Positions 38,701-53,111 of a stretch of DNA of 64,000 nucleotides are shown here, in pieces; within the stretch, counting starts at the first letter, position 1, and each line of letters begins with the position of its first letter. A model generated the notes under the pieces. The model worked only from the letters and a program-made list of their open reading frames with translations, searched no databases and was not told the DNA's origin. The position numbers and the translations under genes were made by a program. Source of the stretch: Hymenobacter radiodurans (GTDB lineage: Bacteria > Bacteroidota > Bacteroidia > Cytophagales > Hymenobacteraceae); assembly GCF_004355185.1 (NCBI RefSeq), contig NZ_CP037922.1, forward strand, positions 620,001 through 684,000, in the 5' to 3' direction.

Positions 38701-39625
38701 GGATGAGAGCAACTATGCTGTACCGGAAGAGGTAAACATGTTCAAGGATCTAATCCTAGAGAACTGGACTGCCGATGAGAAAGTGAATAGCATGCTGCTT
38801 CAATTGGTGAAAAACTACGCCAAGCGTCGCAACACTATCACGGCTCGTTTCAAGCGCGACCGGTTTACCCTGGAGGTAGGTGATGAACTTCCCGCAGGTA
38901 TCGTACAGCTGGCCAAAGTATACATTGCCAAGAAGCGCAAGCTGAAGGTGGGGGACAAAATGGCTGGTCGTCACGGTAACAAAGGGGTTGTAGCCCGCAT
39001 CGTGCGCGATGAGGACATGCCTTTCTTGGCTGATGGTACGCCAATGGATATTGTGCTCAACCCGCTCGGCGTACCAAGCCGGATGAACATCGGTCAGATC
39101 TATGAGACTGTACTTGGTTGGGCTGGCTTGAAGCTAGGCCGTACCTACGCTACCCCAATTTTCGATGGTGCTACCGAAGAGGAAGTATCACGTGAGTTGG
39201 CAGAAGCTGGACTGCCGCACTTCGGTCGCTCCTACCTACACGATGGTTTAACTGGTCAGCAGTTCGACCAGCCGGTGACCGTGGGCGTTATCTATATGCT
39301 GAAACTGGGTCACCTAGTTGATGATAAGATGCACGCTCGTTCTATCGGACCATACTCGCTTATTACCCAGCAGCCGCTAGGTGGTAAAGCACAGTTTGGT
39401 GGACAGCGCTTCGGCGAGATGGAAGTGTGGGCGTTGGAGGCCTTCGGTGCGTCGAACGTGCTACAGGAAATCCTGACGGTGAAGTCGGACGACGTTGTCG
39501 GCCGGGCCAAAGCGTACGAAGCCATCGTGAAGGGCGACGTGCTACCCAAGCCAAATATCCCTGAGTCATTCAACGTACTTATTCATGAGTTGCGTGGTCT
39601 GGCGCTGGAAATCACGCTTGACTAA
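35735..39625 (+). CDS. rpoB: RNA polymerase beta subunit
   Basis: 1296 residues. It forms half of the polymerase active-centre cleft. The rifampicin pocket is of the wild-type form ([15 protein letters not shown]...[13 protein letters not shown], about residues 470-500). The C-terminal switch regions ([24 protein letters not shown]) are complete. The start is TTG at 35735: an in-frame TAA at 35720 rules out anything further upstream and no ATG or GTG is nearby. It begins a 4-kb run into rpoC. Confidence 0.96.
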   Translation: MATPKAEALQKAVERINFAKIKKVIEYPDFLDVQLQSFQDFFQLETAAESRADEGLFKVFAENFPISDSRENFVLQFMDYHVDPPKYSVDECIDRGLTYSVPLKAKLRLICNDTDNEDFETIEQEVFLGNIPYMTEKGSFVINGAERVIVSQLHRSPGVFFAQSKHTNGTKLYSARIIPFKGSWIEFATDVNNVMYAYIDRKKKFPVTTLLRAIGYGTDKDILDLFGLSEEVKAEKKSLKKAVGRKLAARVLRTWTEDFVDEDTGEVVSIDRNEVLLERDSTIQEEDIDVILNAGPKSIILHKENVNIADFAIIYNTLQKDNSNSEKEAVEQIYRQLRNTEAPDEETARDIIQKLFFSDKRYDLGDVGRYRINKKLGLDKNWEARVLTNEDIVLIVKYLIGLINSKAVVDDIDHLSNRRVRTVGEQLYAQFGVGLARMARTIKERMNVRDNEDFKPVDLINARTLSSVINSFFGTNQLSQFMDQTNPLAEVTHKRRVSALGPGGLSRERAGFEVRDVHYTHYGRLCTIETPEGPNIGLISSLCVHARVNGMGFIETPYRAVKEGKVDVSHEVKYLTAEEEDTHHIAQANARIDDKGNFLSELVKGRFEGDFPVVEPAEYSYMDVAPNQIVSVAASLIPFLEHDDANRALMGSNMQRQAVPLLRPEAPIVGTGLEGRTAIDSRTLVVAEGDGEIDYVDANKIIVRYDLTAEDVLVSFDAERVSYDLIKFRRTNQDTCINLTPLVKKGQRVTKGEPLCEGYGTNKGELALGRNMQVAFMPWQGYNFEDAIVISERVVRDDIFTSIHIEEFELEVRETKRGEEELTSEIPNVSEEAVRNLDDNGIIRLGAEVKEGDILIGKITPKGETDPTPEEKLLRAIFGDKAGDVKDASLKAPPSLNGVVIGTKLFSRPKKDKNLRAKSKKEVEELKDRYAQELRSVKAVMVDKLVQLLEGKTSQGVKHKFGDEILSKGVKFGKKNVTEALFPEKNPYKDESNYAVPEEVNMFKDLILENWTADEKVNSMLLQLVKNYAKRRNTITARFKRDRFTLEVGDELPAGIVQLAKVYIAKKRKLKVGDKMAGRHGNKGVVARIVRDEDMPFLADGTPMDIVLNPLGVPSRMNIGQIYETVLGWAGLKLGRTYATPIFDGATEEEVSRELAEAGLPHFGRSYLHDGLTGQQFDQPVTVGVIYMLKLGHLVDDKMHARSIGPYSLITQQPLGGKAQFGGQRFGEMEVWALEAFGASNVLQEILTVKSDDVVGRAKAYEAIVKGDVLPKPNIPESFNVLIHELRGLALEITLD

Positions 39626-39633
39626 TTAGAAAA

Positions 39634-39672
39634 GGCGCGGTTTGCTTCCAAGCAATTGGAACGGGCCGCGCC
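39634..39672 (+). repeat. Hairpin in the rpoB-rpoC spacer
   Basis: GGCGCGG (39634-39640) pairs with CCGCGCC (39666-39672), and an inner palindrome TTCCAA..TTGGAA lies in the loop. With no T tract it is more likely an mRNA stability or processing element than a terminator. Confidence 0.5.
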
Positions 39673-39728
39673 AGCTCTAGTGTTACGATAGGCTGCAAAG
39701 CACATTTTACTTCTGACATAGTTTTTAG

Positions 39729-44089
<4,361 letters not shown>

Positions 44090-44107
44090 TATTTGATACG
44101 TGAGTAA

Positions 44108-44151
44108 AGAGAAAAGCCGACTGGATACTTTCCGGTCGGCTTTTCTCTTTT
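44108..44151 (+). terminator. Terminator of the rpoBC unit
   Basis: AGAGAAAAGCCGACTGGA pairs with TCCGGTCGGCTTTTCTCT (18 bp, one G-U pair), then TTTT. Confidence 0.92.
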
Positions 44152-44197
44152 CACTAATTTTGACCTCATTCTATTATTTGCCCCCCAACCTTATCCT

Positions 44198-44530
44198 ATG
44201 AATCTGCCTCCTGACCAAAATGCCCCCCAGGACCCGAACGCAATCAATATTGAATTGTCAGAACAAATTGCTGAGGGTGAATACGCCAATCTGGCTATGA
44301 TAGCGCATAGCAGCGGGGAGTTTGTTATTGACTTCATCCGCCTAATGCCGGGATTGCCGAAAGCGAAGGTTAAAGCTCGTATTATCATAACGCCAGAGCA
44401 TGCTAAGCGTCTGCTAGCCGCGCTGGCCGATAACGTAGACCGCTTTGAGCAGACTTTTGGATCAATAAAAACGCAGCCTGACATGCCAAACTTCCCAATG
44501 AATTTTGGCGGTACGATGGGAGAGGCGTAA
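44198..44530 (+). CDS. DUF3467 domain-containing protein
   Basis: 110 residues. Small protein with the DUF3467 pattern: EYANLAMIAHSSGEFVIDFIRLMPG, then KARIIITPEHAKRLLAALADNVDRFE. The family is widespread in Bacteroidota and has no established function. Its place between rpoC and rpsL is a commonly seen context. Two GCCCCCCA motifs lie at 44181 and 44223, just before and just inside the gene. Confidence 0.85.
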   Translation: MNLPPDQNAPQDPNAINIELSEQIAEGEYANLAMIAHSSGEFVIDFIRLMPGLPKAKVKARIIITPEHAKRLLAALADNVDRFEQTFGSIKTQPDMPNFPMNFGGTMGEA

Positions 44531-44590
44531 ACATTGTATGTAAGCTGAACACTATCAGAGGCTATGCAACTTAATTATAAGTAACTCGAA

Positions 44591-44628
44591 AAAGCTCCCA
44601 GTTACTATTTGAGGCTTCTGGGGGCTAA
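44591..44628 (+). terminator. Weak terminator-like hairpin
   Basis: AGCTCCCAG pairs with CTGGGGGCT around an 18-base loop, followed by only a short T-rich stretch. The rest of 44531-44715 shows no other feature. Confidence 0.35.
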
Positions 44629-44715
44629 TTTGATAGTGTTATATAAGGTTAAGTGTAGTAATAGATAAGTCACTTGTAGTAAAGTACTTTCCCTAAAACA
44701 AACTATTTCAACCTG

Positions 44716-44747
44716 TTTGCTATTGTAAAGCAACTTCTATACCTTTG
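44716..44747 (+). promoter_or_regulatory. Promoter of the rpsL-rpsG-fusA-rpsJ unit
   Basis: TTTG (44716-44719), 20-base spacer, TACCTTTG (44740-44747), about 50 bases before the rpsL start. Near-consensus Bacteroidota promoter. Confidence 0.78.
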
Positions 44748-44796
44748 CAAGCCTAATTTTTTGGGAGAGAACCCTCCTTGACAAACCATTCCGTAG

Positions 44797-45225
44797 ATGC
44801 CTACCATCAATCAGTTAGTACGAAAGGGAAGAGAAAAGCTGACGACTAAGTCAAAGTCGCCGGCACTCGATTCCTGCCCGCAGCGCCGTGGCGTTTGCAC
44901 CCGTGTATATACCACTACGCCCAAGAAGCCAAACTCGGCGATGCGTAAAGTCGCTCGTGTGCGTCTCACCAACGGCAAAGAAGTCAACGCCTACATTCCA
45001 GGCGAAGGCCACAACCTGCAGGAGCACAGCATCGTGCTGATTCGCGGTGGCCGCGTGAAGGACCTTCCCGGCGTACGTTACCACATCATCCGCGGTGCTC
45101 TTGATACTGCTGGCGTAGGTGGTCGTACCCAGCGTCGTTCCAAATATGGTGCTAAGCGTCCGAAGCCAGGACAGCCCGCTGCAACCGGCAAAGGTGGCAA
45201 GCCAGCACCCGGCAAGAAAAAGTAA
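44797..45225 (+). CDS. rpsL: 30S ribosomal protein S12
   Basis: 142 residues, about 18 more than E. coli because of a basic Pro/Gly/Lys tail after KRPKPG. S12 sits at the decoding centre. The streptomycin-related lysines are in wild-type context ([12 protein letters not shown] and [13 protein letters not shown]). First gene of the str-type unit. Confidence 0.97.
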   Translation: MPTINQLVRKGREKLTTKSKSPALDSCPQRRGVCTRVYTTTPKKPNSAMRKVARVRLTNGKEVNAYIPGEGHNLQEHSIVLIRGGRVKDLPGVRYHIIRGALDTAGVGGRTQRRSKYGAKRPKPGQPAATGKGGKPAPGKKK

Positions 45226-45246
45226 TTAAATAAGAGATGAGTAGTA

Positions 45247-45291
45247 AGAAGTGAGAGGTGAGACACAGTTCTTATCTCACTTCTCACTTCT
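45247..45291 (+). repeat. 17-bp inverted repeat in the rpsL-rpsG spacer
   Basis: 45247-45263 pairs with 45275-45291 around an 11-base loop, with one mismatch. Each arm is made of repeated AAGTGAG/CTCACTT units. It has no T tract, so it is not an ordinary terminator. Confidence 0.65.
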
Positions 45292-45311
45292 CGGTACTCA
45301 CTTCTGATAAA

Positions 45312-45779
45312 ATGAGAAAGTCAAAACCAAAGAAGCGCATTCTCCTGCCCGACCCTAAGTACAAGGAGACGCTGGTAACCCGTTTCGTCAACTACATGAT
45401 GTATGACGGAAAGAAGAACCTAGCCTACACCATTTTCTATGATGCGTGCGAACTAGTAGAGCAGCGCACCAAAGAGAATGGCCTCGAAATGTGGCGCAAG
45501 GCTCTGAATAACGTGATGCCGACTGTAGAAGTAAAGAGCCGCCGTGTAGGTGGTGCTACCTTCCAAGTGCCGATCGAAGTTCGTCCTGACCGTCGTATTT
45601 CAGTAGGTGCCAAGTGGATGATTCAGTACGCTCGTCGTCGTGGTGAGAAGACCATGAAAGATAAGCTGGCTGGCGAAATTATCGCCGCTGCTAAAGGCGA
45701 AGGCGCTTCAGTGAAAAAGAAAGACGATACGCACCGGATGGCGGAAGCCAACAAGGCTTTCTCGCACTTCCGTTTCTAA
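45312..45779 (+). CDS. rpsG: 30S ribosomal protein S7
   Basis: 155 residues from the ATG at 45312; the longer frame upstream runs through the spacer repeat. S7 starts 30S head assembly and often represses the str operon. It begins MRKSKPKKR and has [20 protein letters not shown] and the [25 protein letters not shown]-binding loop. Confidence 0.97.
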   Translation: MRKSKPKKRILLPDPKYKETLVTRFVNYMMYDGKKNLAYTIFYDACELVEQRTKENGLEMWRKALNNVMPTVEVKSRRVGGATFQVPIEVRPDRRISVGAKWMIQYARRRGEKTMKDKLAGEIIAAAKGEGASVKKKDDTHRMAEANKAFSHFRF

Positions 45780-45795
45780 AGGAGAAAATTAGGGA

Positions 45796-45855
45796 CTTGG
45801 GGACTAAGGAGCTTCAGGAGATGTTGTATCATTTCTACGCTCTTTGGTCCCCAAG
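45796..45855 (+). repeat. Imperfect 17-bp inverted repeat in the rpsG-fusA spacer
   Basis: CTTGGGGACTAAGGAGC (45796-45812) pairs with GCTCTTTGGTCCCCAAG (45839-45855) with two non-Watson-Crick positions around a 26-base loop. Together with the repeat at 45247-45291, both spacers of this unit carry long hairpins without T tracts. Confidence 0.6.
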
Positions 45856-45877
45856 CTCTTAAGACCCTACAAATAAA

Positions 45878-48019
45878 ATGGCTAAACAAGACCTCAAGTA
45901 CCTCCGCAACATTGGGATTATGGCGCACATCGACGCCGGTAAGACCACGACTTCGGAGCGCATTCTGTATTACACAGGCAAAACCCACAAGATCGGGGAA
46001 GTGCACGAAGGTGCCGCCACGATGGACTGGATGGAGCAAGAGCAGGAGCGGGGCATCACGATTACGTCGGCTGCTACTACTACCTTCTGGAACTACCCAA
46101 CGGACGCAAGTGGTGAACCTACTAGCGAAACCAAGCAGTACAAGATTAACCTGATTGATACTCCCGGCCACGTAGACTTTACTGTAGAGGTAGAGCGCTC
46201 ATTGCGTGTATTGGATGGTGCTGTCGCGTTATTCTGCGCAGTATCAGGCGTGGAGCCTCAGTCAGAGACTGTATGGCGTCAAGCTGATAAGTACAAAGTG
46301 CCACGTATCTGCTTCGTCAACAAGATGGACCGTGCTGGCGCTGACTTCTTCAAGGCTGTAGCTGAGATTAAGGATAAGCTAGGAGCTAATCCAGTTCCAT
46401 TGCAAATTCCGATTGGCGCTGAAGACACCTTCAAAGGTGTTGTTGATCTGCTGACCGGTAAAGCAATCGTATGGGACGATGCCACTCAAGGTAAAGCCTA
46501 TCACGAGATTCCCGTACCTGAGGATTTGGTGGAGACGGTAGCTGAATGGCGTCAGAAGTTGGTAGAAAGCGTCGCTGAGTATGACGATGCTCTGCTGGAG
46601 AAGTTTTTCGAAGATCCAGAAAGCATCACGCGTGAGGAAATGATGGTTGTTATCCGCCAAGCGGTTATCGACATGAAGTTTTCGCCTGTAATGTGCGGCT
46701 CGGCTTTCAAAAACAAAGGTGTACAGTCCATGCTAGATGGCGTTATGGCTTACTTGCCTTCGCCGTTGGATATGCCCCCCATCATTGGTACCAACCCGGA
46801 TACCAACGAGGAAGAGGTTCGTCTACCTACCACTGATGCACCGTTTGCTGCATTGGCCTTTAAGATTGCAACTGACCCTTTCGTAGGTCGCTTGTGCTTC
46901 TTCCGTTGCTACAGCGGTACGCTGGAAGCTGGTTCGTATGTGTTTAATAACCGCACAGAAAAGAAAGAGCGTATCTCGCGTTTGATGCAGATGCACTCTA
47001 ACAAACAGAACCCTATCGACCGCCTTGAGGCTGGTGATATCGGCGCTGGTGTTGGTTTCAAAGACATCAAAACGGGTGATACCCTCACCGATGAGAAGCA
47101 CCGTCTGGTATTGGAGTCGATGAGCTTCCCTGAGCCCGTAATCGGCTATGCTATTGAGCCCAAAACTCAGGCTGACGTTGATAAGATGGGTATGGCAATC
47201 GCCAAACTTGTAGAAGAAGATCCAACCTTGACCGTAAATACTGACCCAGAAACGGGCCAGACTGTACTACGTGGCATGGGTGAGCTTCACTTGGAGATCA
47301 TCATCGACCGTATGCGTCGTGAGTTCAAAGTGGAAATCAACCAAGGTGCTCCTCAGGTTGCCTACAAAGAGATTCTGACTAAGAAGGTAGAGCACCGCGA
47401 AACATACAAGAAGCAGACTGGTGGTCGTGGTAAATTCGGTGATATTGTCTTCGAAATTGGTCCGAAAGAGACTGAGCCAGAAAAGGCAGGCTTTGAATTC
47501 GAAAATGCTATCGTTGGTGGTGTAATTCCCCGTGAATTCATCGCTCCGATTCAGAAAGGCTTTGAGGAAGCTATGAAAAATGGTCCTCTGGCCGGCTTCC
47601 CCTTGGATTCAATGAAAGTGCGCTTGTTTCACGGCTCCTTCCATGACGTTGACTCGGACGCCCTATCGTTCGAACTTGCAGCTCGTGGTGGTTTCCGTGA
47701 GGCAGCCCGCCAGGCTGGTCCCAAATTGCTTGAGCCTATTATGGCTGTAGAAGTAGTTTGCCCAGATGAGTATACTGGTCCTGTAACTGGTGACTTGAAC
47801 CGTCGTCGCGGTATTATGAAGGGTATGGACACCAAAGCTGGTGCTCAGCTCATCAAGGCCGACGTGCCACTGTCGGAGTTGTTTGGTTATGTAACGGACT
47901 TGCGTACCATTTCTTCGGGTCGCGCTTCTGCTTCGCTAACCTTCTCTCACTATGAGCAGGTACCATCAAACTTGGCTGAAGGCATTGTTGCCAAGACTAA
48001 AGGTCACGCCGTTCGCTAA
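45878..48019 (+). CDS. fusA: Elongation factor G
   Basis: 713 residues. It drives translocation of tRNA and mRNA. G1 AHIDAGKTT (about residues 17-25), switch [12 protein letters not shown]4 NKMD and the domain IV/V segments ([19 protein letters not shown]) are all present. Long spacer to rpsG, short (21 bases) to rpsJ. Confidence 0.98.
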   Translation: MAKQDLKYLRNIGIMAHIDAGKTTTSERILYYTGKTHKIGEVHEGAATMDWMEQEQERGITITSAATTTFWNYPTDASGEPTSETKQYKINLIDTPGHVDFTVEVERSLRVLDGAVALFCAVSGVEPQSETVWRQADKYKVPRICFVNKMDRAGADFFKAVAEIKDKLGANPVPLQIPIGAEDTFKGVVDLLTGKAIVWDDATQGKAYHEIPVPEDLVETVAEWRQKLVESVAEYDDALLEKFFEDPESITREEMMVVIRQAVIDMKFSPVMCGSAFKNKGVQSMLDGVMAYLPSPLDMPPIIGTNPDTNEEEVRLPTTDAPFAALAFKIATDPFVGRLCFFRCYSGTLEAGSYVFNNRTEKKERISRLMQMHSNKQNPIDRLEAGDIGAGVGFKDIKTGDTLTDEKHRLVLESMSFPEPVIGYAIEPKTQADVDKMGMAIAKLVEEDPTLTVNTDPETGQTVLRGMGELHLEIIIDRMRREFKVEINQGAPQVAYKEILTKKVEHRETYKKQTGGRGKFGDIVFEIGPKETEPEKAGFEFENAIVGGVIPREFIAPIQKGFEEAMKNGPLAGFPLDSMKVRLFHGSFHDVDSDALSFELAARGGFREAARQAGPKLLEPIMAVEVVCPDEYTGPVTGDLNRRRGIMKGMDTKAGAQLIKADVPLSELFGYVTDLRTISSGRASASLTFSHYEQVPSNLAEGIVAKTKGHAVR

Positions 48020-48040
48020 TTCGCTTTCAAGACTTAAGAC

Positions 48041-48346
48041 ATGAACCAGAAAATTCGCATTAAACTCAAGTCCTACGATCACAACCTCGTAGACAAGTCG
48101 TCCGAGAAGATCGTGAAAGCGGTGAAGGCTACGGGCGCTATCGTTAGCGGTCCTATCCCGTTGCCTACAAAGAAGGAAAAGTTTACGGTTCTTCGTTCGC
48201 CCCACGTGAACAAGAAGTCGCGTGAGCAATTCCAGCTTTGCACATACAAGCGTCTAGTAGACATCTATTCTACTTCGTCGAAGACAGTAGATGCGCTGAT
48301 GAAGCTTGAACTGCCCAGCGGTGTAGACGTAGAAATCAAAGTCTGA
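48041..48346 (+). CDS. rpsJ: 30S ribosomal protein S10
   Basis: 101 residues. It has the family segments [46 protein letters not shown] and VDIEIKV-like end (VDVEIKV). It is part of the head of the 30S subunit and of NusB/S10 antitermination. It is the last gene before a terminator, whereas in most bacteria rplC follows directly. Confidence 0.97.
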   Translation: MNQKIRIKLKSYDHNLVDKSSEKIVKAVKATGAIVSGPIPLPTKKEKFTVLRSPHVNKKSREQFQLCTYKRLVDIYSTSSKTVDALMKLELPSGVDVEIKV

Positions 48347-48368
48347 GGCCTGATTTCTCTGAATGCTA

Positions 48369-48404
48369 AAAAAGCCCCCGGATTATTTCTGGGGGCTTTT
48401 TTTG
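48369..48404 (+). terminator. Terminator after rpsJ
   Basis: AAAAAAGCCCCCGGA pairs with TCTGGGGGCTTTTTTT. It closes the rpsL-rpsG-fusA-rpsJ unit. Confidence 0.88.
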
Positions 48405-48409
48405 CTTAT

Positions 48410-48417
48410 TAAGTTTG
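48410..48417 (+). promoter_or_regulatory. Bacteroidota -7 element TAAGTTTG for the O-antigen-ligase-like gene
   Basis: An exact TAnnTTTG, directly after the rpsJ terminator, so the inserted gene has its own promoter. Confidence 0.5.
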
Positions 48418-48465
48418 CCGCATTCTTATATAAATACCGTTCACCTCCTATCACATTTCACCAAG

Positions 48466-49743
48466 GTGTTTGTAGCTACTCCTCTTAATGCCGACCGAAC
48501 TGAGTTGGCGACTACAGCGAGTATTGCGCTGATACTTGTTGGTCTCTTTAGTACTAATCTCCTGCCACATGTTTCTAGTATAGGTGTGCTCTGCTTATTA
48601 CTAACAGCTTTGCTACATCTTATCCTACATCAACAGATCGTACAGAAGAAGCATTGGCGAGTATATGGTGCACTAACAGGCATCTTCTTTTTACACCTTT
48701 TTTCCGGGTTGAATACGAGTGAAGTAAATAGAGACGCTTTCTGGATAGATCTCTTTCAACAAATACCATCTCTATTAATGCCTGTATCATTCTGGCTTCT
48801 GCCACCATTATCGCTGCAAGCTTTACGGAGAATCTACTTACTGTTTTTTTACCTGGTGGTAATATCGGCAATTGGAAGTACCTGCTACTATCTAATGCAT
48901 AGAGAGGAAATAAATCAACTCTACTATCAATCGCAGATTATGCCGACCGTCCCAGACTACATCAGATTCAGTCTTATGGTCACTTTAGCTGTTGTCATAG
49001 GATTATTGCTGGTAGTAAAGAACTTAGTTCAGGGACGGCATCGGGTACTAGTATTGCTAGCTATAGCGTACTTGATTCCATACTTATACTTGCTGTCAGT
49101 ACGAAGTGGGTTAGTAGCTTTCAACGTGCTAGGTATCGCAACACTACTTTGGCTTCTCTTTAAACATAAGTACAAACAAGCCCTAAGGGTGGGGGCTCTG
49201 CTATTAGCACTACCATGGTTAAGCTTTCTATGCTTCCCTACGTTTCATAATAAATACTACAATACTAAGGATGATGTGAGCAGAGTAAAAAAAATAAGTT
49301 CAGCTAACAATTTTTCTTTGGTAGGTAGGGTGTATTCTTATAGAGTTGGGCTTCAGGTTGCGCAGACCCATCCTTTCATAGGAGTAGGGAAAGCGGATAT
49401 CGAGGATGAGGTAGCAGCTTATTATAAAGCTGATTTCCCTGATATTAAGCCAGCCGCTTACCTATTACCACACAATCAGTTTATCTATTACTTGGTAGCC
49501 TTTGGCGGTATAGGCCTACTACTCTTCATTGTGTTCTTTTATTACCCATTTTATTGGGCATGGGCCAGAGTGGGGCCTTTAATGATAGCTCAATACGTAA
49601 TTATTTCGCTTTCTTTTTTAGTAGAATATACGCTTGATCAAAAAAATCAAGTAGGCCTATTATTCACTTTACTATTTCTATTACTACCAATAAATGGCTT
49701 AATGCGGCCTGCTCGTCCAGAAGTAGGTTGGAGGCCTAGCTAG
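48466..49743 (+). CDS. O-antigen ligase-like (Wzy/WaaL family) membrane protein between rpsJ and rplC
   Basis: 425 residues from the GTG at 48466; no ATG is in frame nearby. About ten hydrophobic helices. The family loop is visible: HPFIGVGKADIEDEVAAYYKADFPD, then LLPHNQFIYYLVAFGGIGLLLF. It resembles the protein encoded at 21916-23223 in the same motifs (P.vGVG.ADv, HNQ..YYLV). The gene is richer in A+T than its ribosomal neighbours and uses many TTA/CTA codons, which suggests relaxed codon bias or later arrival. Its position inside the S10 region says nothing about function. Confidence 0.85.
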   Translation: MFVATPLNADRTELATTASIALILVGLFSTNLLPHVSSIGVLCLLLTALLHLILHQQIVQKKHWRVYGALTGIFFLHLFSGLNTSEVNRDAFWIDLFQQIPSLLMPVSFWLLPPLSLQALRRIYLLFFYLVVISAIGSTCYYLMHREEINQLYYQSQIMPTVPDYIRFSLMVTLAVVIGLLLVVKNLVQGRHRVLVLLAIAYLIPYLYLLSVRSGLVAFNVLGIATLLWLLFKHKYKQALRVGALLLALPWLSFLCFPTFHNKYYNTKDDVSRVKKISSANNFSLVGRVYSYRVGLQVAQTHPFIGVGKADIEDEVAAYYKADFPDIKPAAYLLPHNQFIYYLVAFGGIGLLLFIVFFYYPFYWAWARVGPLMIAQYVIISLSFLVEYTLDQKNQVGLLFTLLFLLLPINGLMRPARPEVGWRPS

Positions 49744-49832
49744 CTTAGTAGCTTGTAATCGGAAATGATTGATAGAGAGCTTCTAGCTTTAGACGCTTAC
49801 ATAGGTCTACCTTGAAAATATTTTAGGGCTGG

Positions 49833-49864
49833 TTTGAATAAAGCATTAAAATTCCCTAGCTTTG
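49833..49864 (+). promoter_or_regulatory. Promoter of the rplC ribosomal protein unit
   Basis: TTTG (49833-49836), 20-base spacer, TAGCTTTG (49857-49864), about 65 bases before rplC. Same spacing as the rpsL promoter. Confidence 0.78.
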
Positions 49865-49928
49865 CACTCCCATTACGAAAACGTCATGCGGGCGTTTTCT
49901 CTGTGTCTTTTAATTAATCTAAAAACGA

Positions 49929-50549
49929 ATGCCTGGCATCATCGGTAAAAAAATCGGTATGACAAGCCTCTTCACTCCGGACGGGAAGAACATTCCCTGC
50001 ACGCTCATCGAAGCGGGTCCGTGCGTAGTGACGCAGGTTAAGACTATCGAAAAGGACGGCTATACAGCTGTTCAACTCGGTTACGGCGAGAAAAAAGCCA
50101 AGAATACTACCAAAGCACTGGCTGGTCACTTCGCCAAAGCTGGTACTACTCCTAAGAAAAAACTTGTTGAGTTTCGTCTCGATGCAGAGTCTACGTACGC
50201 TGCCGGTGCCGAAATCAAGGCTGACCTTTTTGAGGAAGGCGAGTTTGTTGATGTAGTAGGAACCTCAAAAGGTAAGGGTTTCCAGGGTGTTGTGAAGCGT
50301 TACAACTTTGCTGGTGTAGGTGGTCAAACCCACGGTCAGCATAACCGTCTTCGTCACCCTGGTTCTATCGGTGCCTGCTCCTGGCCTTCACGCGTATTCA
50401 AAGGAATGCGCATGGGTGGTCGTATGGGTGGTGATCGTGTGAAGATCCAGAACTTGAAGGTGATGCGCATTGTAGCCGACAAAAACCTGATTCTGGTTAG
50501 CGGCTCGGTTCCCGGCGCCAAGAATTCTTACGTGGTCCTGGAAAAATAA
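49929..50549 (+). CDS. rplC: 50S ribosomal protein L3
   Basis: 206 residues. Segments [45 protein letters not shown] and [12 protein letters not shown] mark the family and the methylated-Gln region. First gene of the S10-spc block here. Six bases to rplD. Confidence 0.98.
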   Translation: MPGIIGKKIGMTSLFTPDGKNIPCTLIEAGPCVVTQVKTIEKDGYTAVQLGYGEKKAKNTTKALAGHFAKAGTTPKKKLVEFRLDAESTYAAGAEIKADLFEEGEFVDVVGTSKGKGFQGVVKRYNFAGVGGQTHGQHNRLRHPGSIGACSWPSRVFKGMRMGGRMGGDRVKIQNLKVMRIVADKNLILVSGSVPGAKNSYVVLEK

Positions 50550-50555
50550 CGCGAG

Positions 50556-51194
50556 ATGGAACTGTCAGTATATAACATCAAAGGCGAAGACACAGGCCGC
50601 AAGGTTACGTTGTCTGACGCTATCTTCGGTTTAGAGCCGAATGAGCACGTGATGTACCTCGACGTGAAGCAGTACTTGGCCAATCAGCGCCAGGGCACGC
50701 ACAAGTCGAAGCAGCGTCATGAAGTGCAAGGCACTACCAAGAAGCTTAAGAAGCAAAAAGGTACGGGTGGTGCCCGTGCTGGTAGCATGAAGTCGCCAGT
50801 ATTCATCGGTGGTGGTCGCGTATTTGGCCCCCAGCCCCGTGACTATGGCTTCAAGCTGAACAAAAAGACGAAGCGGGTTGCTCGTTTGTCGGCTCTGAGC
50901 ACGTTGGCTCAAGAAGGCAAAGTAGCGTTGGTAGAAACCATCACGTTAGATGCCCCCCGTACGAAAGATTTCCTTTCGATTCTGACTGGCCTGAAGCTGA
51001 ACAACGGCAAGAAAACCTTGCTAGTGACTGGCGAAGCCAACAAGAACGTGCTGCTATCGGCGCGCAACATTCAGAAAGTGACCGTGGCTACGCCTGTCGC
51101 TCTGAACACGCACGACCTGCTTAACACGGACACTTTGTTATTGTCAGAGGACGGGCTGAAGTCGTTGGAACAACTTTATACCCCTGCTGAGTAA
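50556..51194 (+). CDS. rplD: 50S ribosomal protein L4
   Basis: 212 residues. Extended loop GTKKLKKQKGTGGARAGSMKSPVFIGGGRVFGPQPRDY lines the exit tunnel. Overlaps rplW by one base. Confidence 0.97.
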   Translation: MELSVYNIKGEDTGRKVTLSDAIFGLEPNEHVMYLDVKQYLANQRQGTHKSKQRHEVQGTTKKLKKQKGTGGARAGSMKSPVFIGGGRVFGPQPRDYGFKLNKKTKRVARLSALSTLAQEGKVALVETITLDAPRTKDFLSILTGLKLNNGKKTLLVTGEANKNVLLSARNIQKVTVATPVALNTHDLLNTDTLLLSEDGLKSLEQLYTPAE

Positions 51195-51481
51195 TGAGCA
51201 CGTTGAAGAAACCTATCGTGACCGAGAAGGCCACGGCTCTGAACGAAAAAGGTCAGTATGCTTTCGAAGTAGAGCGCACGGCTAATAAGGTTCAGATCAA
51301 AAAAGAGATCGAGCAGCTGTATGGTGTAACGGTAACGGGCATTAGCACGATCCGCACTAATGGCAAGATCAAGTCTAAATTCCAGAAAGGTGGTGCTGTT
51401 ACAGGTCGTCGTTCCCATGGAAAGAAGGCTATCGTAACTGTGAAAGAAGGCGATATTATCGACTTCTATAGCGGGATATAA
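51194..51481 (+). CDS. rplW: 50S ribosomal protein L23
   Basis: 95 residues. KKPIVTEKATALNEKGQYAFEV and NKVQIKKEIEQLYGVTV are the family core at the tunnel exit, where SRP and trigger factor dock. Confidence 0.96.
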   Translation: MSTLKKPIVTEKATALNEKGQYAFEVERTANKVQIKKEIEQLYGVTVTGISTIRTNGKIKSKFQKGGAVTGRRSHGKKAIVTVKEGDIIDFYSGI

Positions 51482-51515
51482 GGAGAGCTTACTAGAAAGC
51501 GCATTTTAAGATAAA

Positions 51516-52343
51516 ATGGCACTCAAAAAACTAAGACCAACATCACCGGGTCAACGATTTCGCATCGCCCCGGCCTTCGACGAGATAACCACGTCGACGC
51601 CGGAGAAATCGTTGTTGGCACCCATGGAAAAATCCGGTGGCCGAAACAATTCGGGTAAAATGTCTAACCGCTACATCGGTGGTGGACATAAGCAGAAGTA
51701 TCGTATCATCGACTTCAAGCGTGATAAAGCTGGTGTTCCAGCCACGGTGAAGACGATTGAGTATGATCCTAACCGCACGGCGCGAATCGCATTGCTTAAC
51801 TACGCAGATGGTGAGAAGCGTTACATTATAGCTCCCGCTGGTTTAGAAGTAGGAACAACAGTAGTTGCCGGCCCTGGTGTCGCTCCTGAAGTTGGGAACG
51901 CTTTGACATTGCGTGAAATGCCGCTTGGTACCATTGTTCATAATATCGAACTGATGCCCGGTGGTGGTGCTGCTATCGCTCGTTCTGCTGGCACGTATGC
52001 TCAACTAGTTGCACGTGAAGACAAGTACGCTACGCTGAAATTGCCTTCGGGTGAGATGCGCATGGTACTAGTTACCTGCATGGCTACGGTTGGTACCGTT
52101 TCAAATGGCGACCACATGAATGTGCGTCTTGGCAAAGCCGGTCGCAATCGTTGGATGGGTCGTCGTCCACGTGTTCGCGGTGTTGCAATGAACCCAGTCG
52201 ATCACCCAATGGGTGGTGGCGAAGGCAAATCGTCAGGTGGTCACCCACGTAGCCGTAATGGTATTATTGCCAAGGGTCAAAAGACTCGCAATAAGAATAA
52301 GTACTCCGAGCAACTCATCGTAAACCGTAAAGGCAAAAAGTAA
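51516..52343 (+). CDS. rplB: 50S ribosomal protein L2
   Basis: 275 residues. [26 protein letters not shown] near the N terminus and [25 protein letters not shown] near the peptidyl transferase centre with the key His. Four bases from rpsS. Confidence 0.98.
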   Translation: MALKKLRPTSPGQRFRIAPAFDEITTSTPEKSLLAPMEKSGGRNNSGKMSNRYIGGGHKQKYRIIDFKRDKAGVPATVKTIEYDPNRTARIALLNYADGEKRYIIAPAGLEVGTTVVAGPGVAPEVGNALTLREMPLGTIVHNIELMPGGGAAIARSAGTYAQLVAREDKYATLKLPSGEMRMVLVTCMATVGTVSNGDHMNVRLGKAGRNRWMGRRPRVRGVAMNPVDHPMGGGEGKSSGGHPRSRNGIIAKGQKTRNKNKYSEQLIVNRKGKK

Positions 52344-52346
52344 GCA

Positions 52347-52625
52347 ATGGCACGTTCGCTAAAAAAAGGGCCGTACATTGACTTCCGGCTCGAGAAGAAA
52401 GTAACGGCAATGGAAGATTCTGGTAAGAAATCAGTGGTGAAGACTTGGTCGCGCCGTTCGATGATTTCGCCAGACTTCGTAGGCCACACCTTCGCAGTAC
52501 ACAACGGGAATAAGTTCATCCCAGTGTACGTGACTGAAAATATGGTTGGACACAAGCTCGGCGAGTTCGCACCTACACGCAACTTCCGTGGCCACGTAGC
52601 CAAAAAAGATAAAGGCAAGCGCTAA
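52347..52625 (+). CDS. rpsS: 30S ribosomal protein S19
   Basis: 92 residues. [35 protein letters not shown] and [12 protein letters not shown] are diagnostic. S19 is in the 30S head near the A site. Confidence 0.97.
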   Translation: MARSLKKGPYIDFRLEKKVTAMEDSGKKSVVKTWSRRSMISPDFVGHTFAVHNGNKFIPVYVTENMVGHKLGEFAPTRNFRGHVAKKDKGKR

Positions 52626-52626
52626 G

Positions 52627-53106
52627 ATGGAAGCAACAGCTAAACTCCGCAATGTGCCTACCTCGCCTCGCAAGATGCGCATGGTAGCCAATCTGGTCCG
52701 CGGTCAGAAAGTGACCCGTGCCTTGGGCTTGCTAAAGTTTGAAGCCAATTCAGGTGCTGAGCGTATCGAGAAACTACTTCTCTCCGCTTTGTCGAACTGG
52801 CAGCAGAAGAACGAAGACGAGCGTATCGAAGATGCTAATCTCTATATCAAAGAGATATTCGTTGATGAAGGTCGTCAGTTGAAGCGTTTGCGCCCGGCAC
52901 CTCAGGGTCGCGGTCACCGTATCCGCAAGCGTAGCAATCACGTGACACTGACAATTGACTCGAAAGTTGAGCCGCTAGGCAGCAAAGCTGCTGTGAAGCA
53001 AGCTTCAGAGCAAAAGCCAGTAGAAGCGAAAGCTGGAGCTACTCGTACCCGTCGTAGCTCGACCAAGAAAACCACTACTGAAAATAAGGCAGAAGCCACC
53101 GTATAA
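52627..53106 (+). CDS. rplV: 50S ribosomal protein L22 with long C-terminal tail
   Basis: 159 residues against about 110 in E. coli. The tunnel-lining hairpin ([24 protein letters not shown]) is normal. The extra 45 residues are Ala-, Lys- and Thr-rich with [12 protein letters not shown], probably disordered at the surface. Confidence 0.96.
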   Translation: MEATAKLRNVPTSPRKMRMVANLVRGQKVTRALGLLKFEANSGAERIEKLLLSALSNWQQKNEDERIEDANLYIKEIFVDEGRQLKRLRPAPQGRGHRIRKRSNHVTLTIDSKVEPLGSKAAVKQASEQKPVEAKAGATRTRRSSTKKTTTENKAEATV

Positions 53107-53111
53107 GCACT

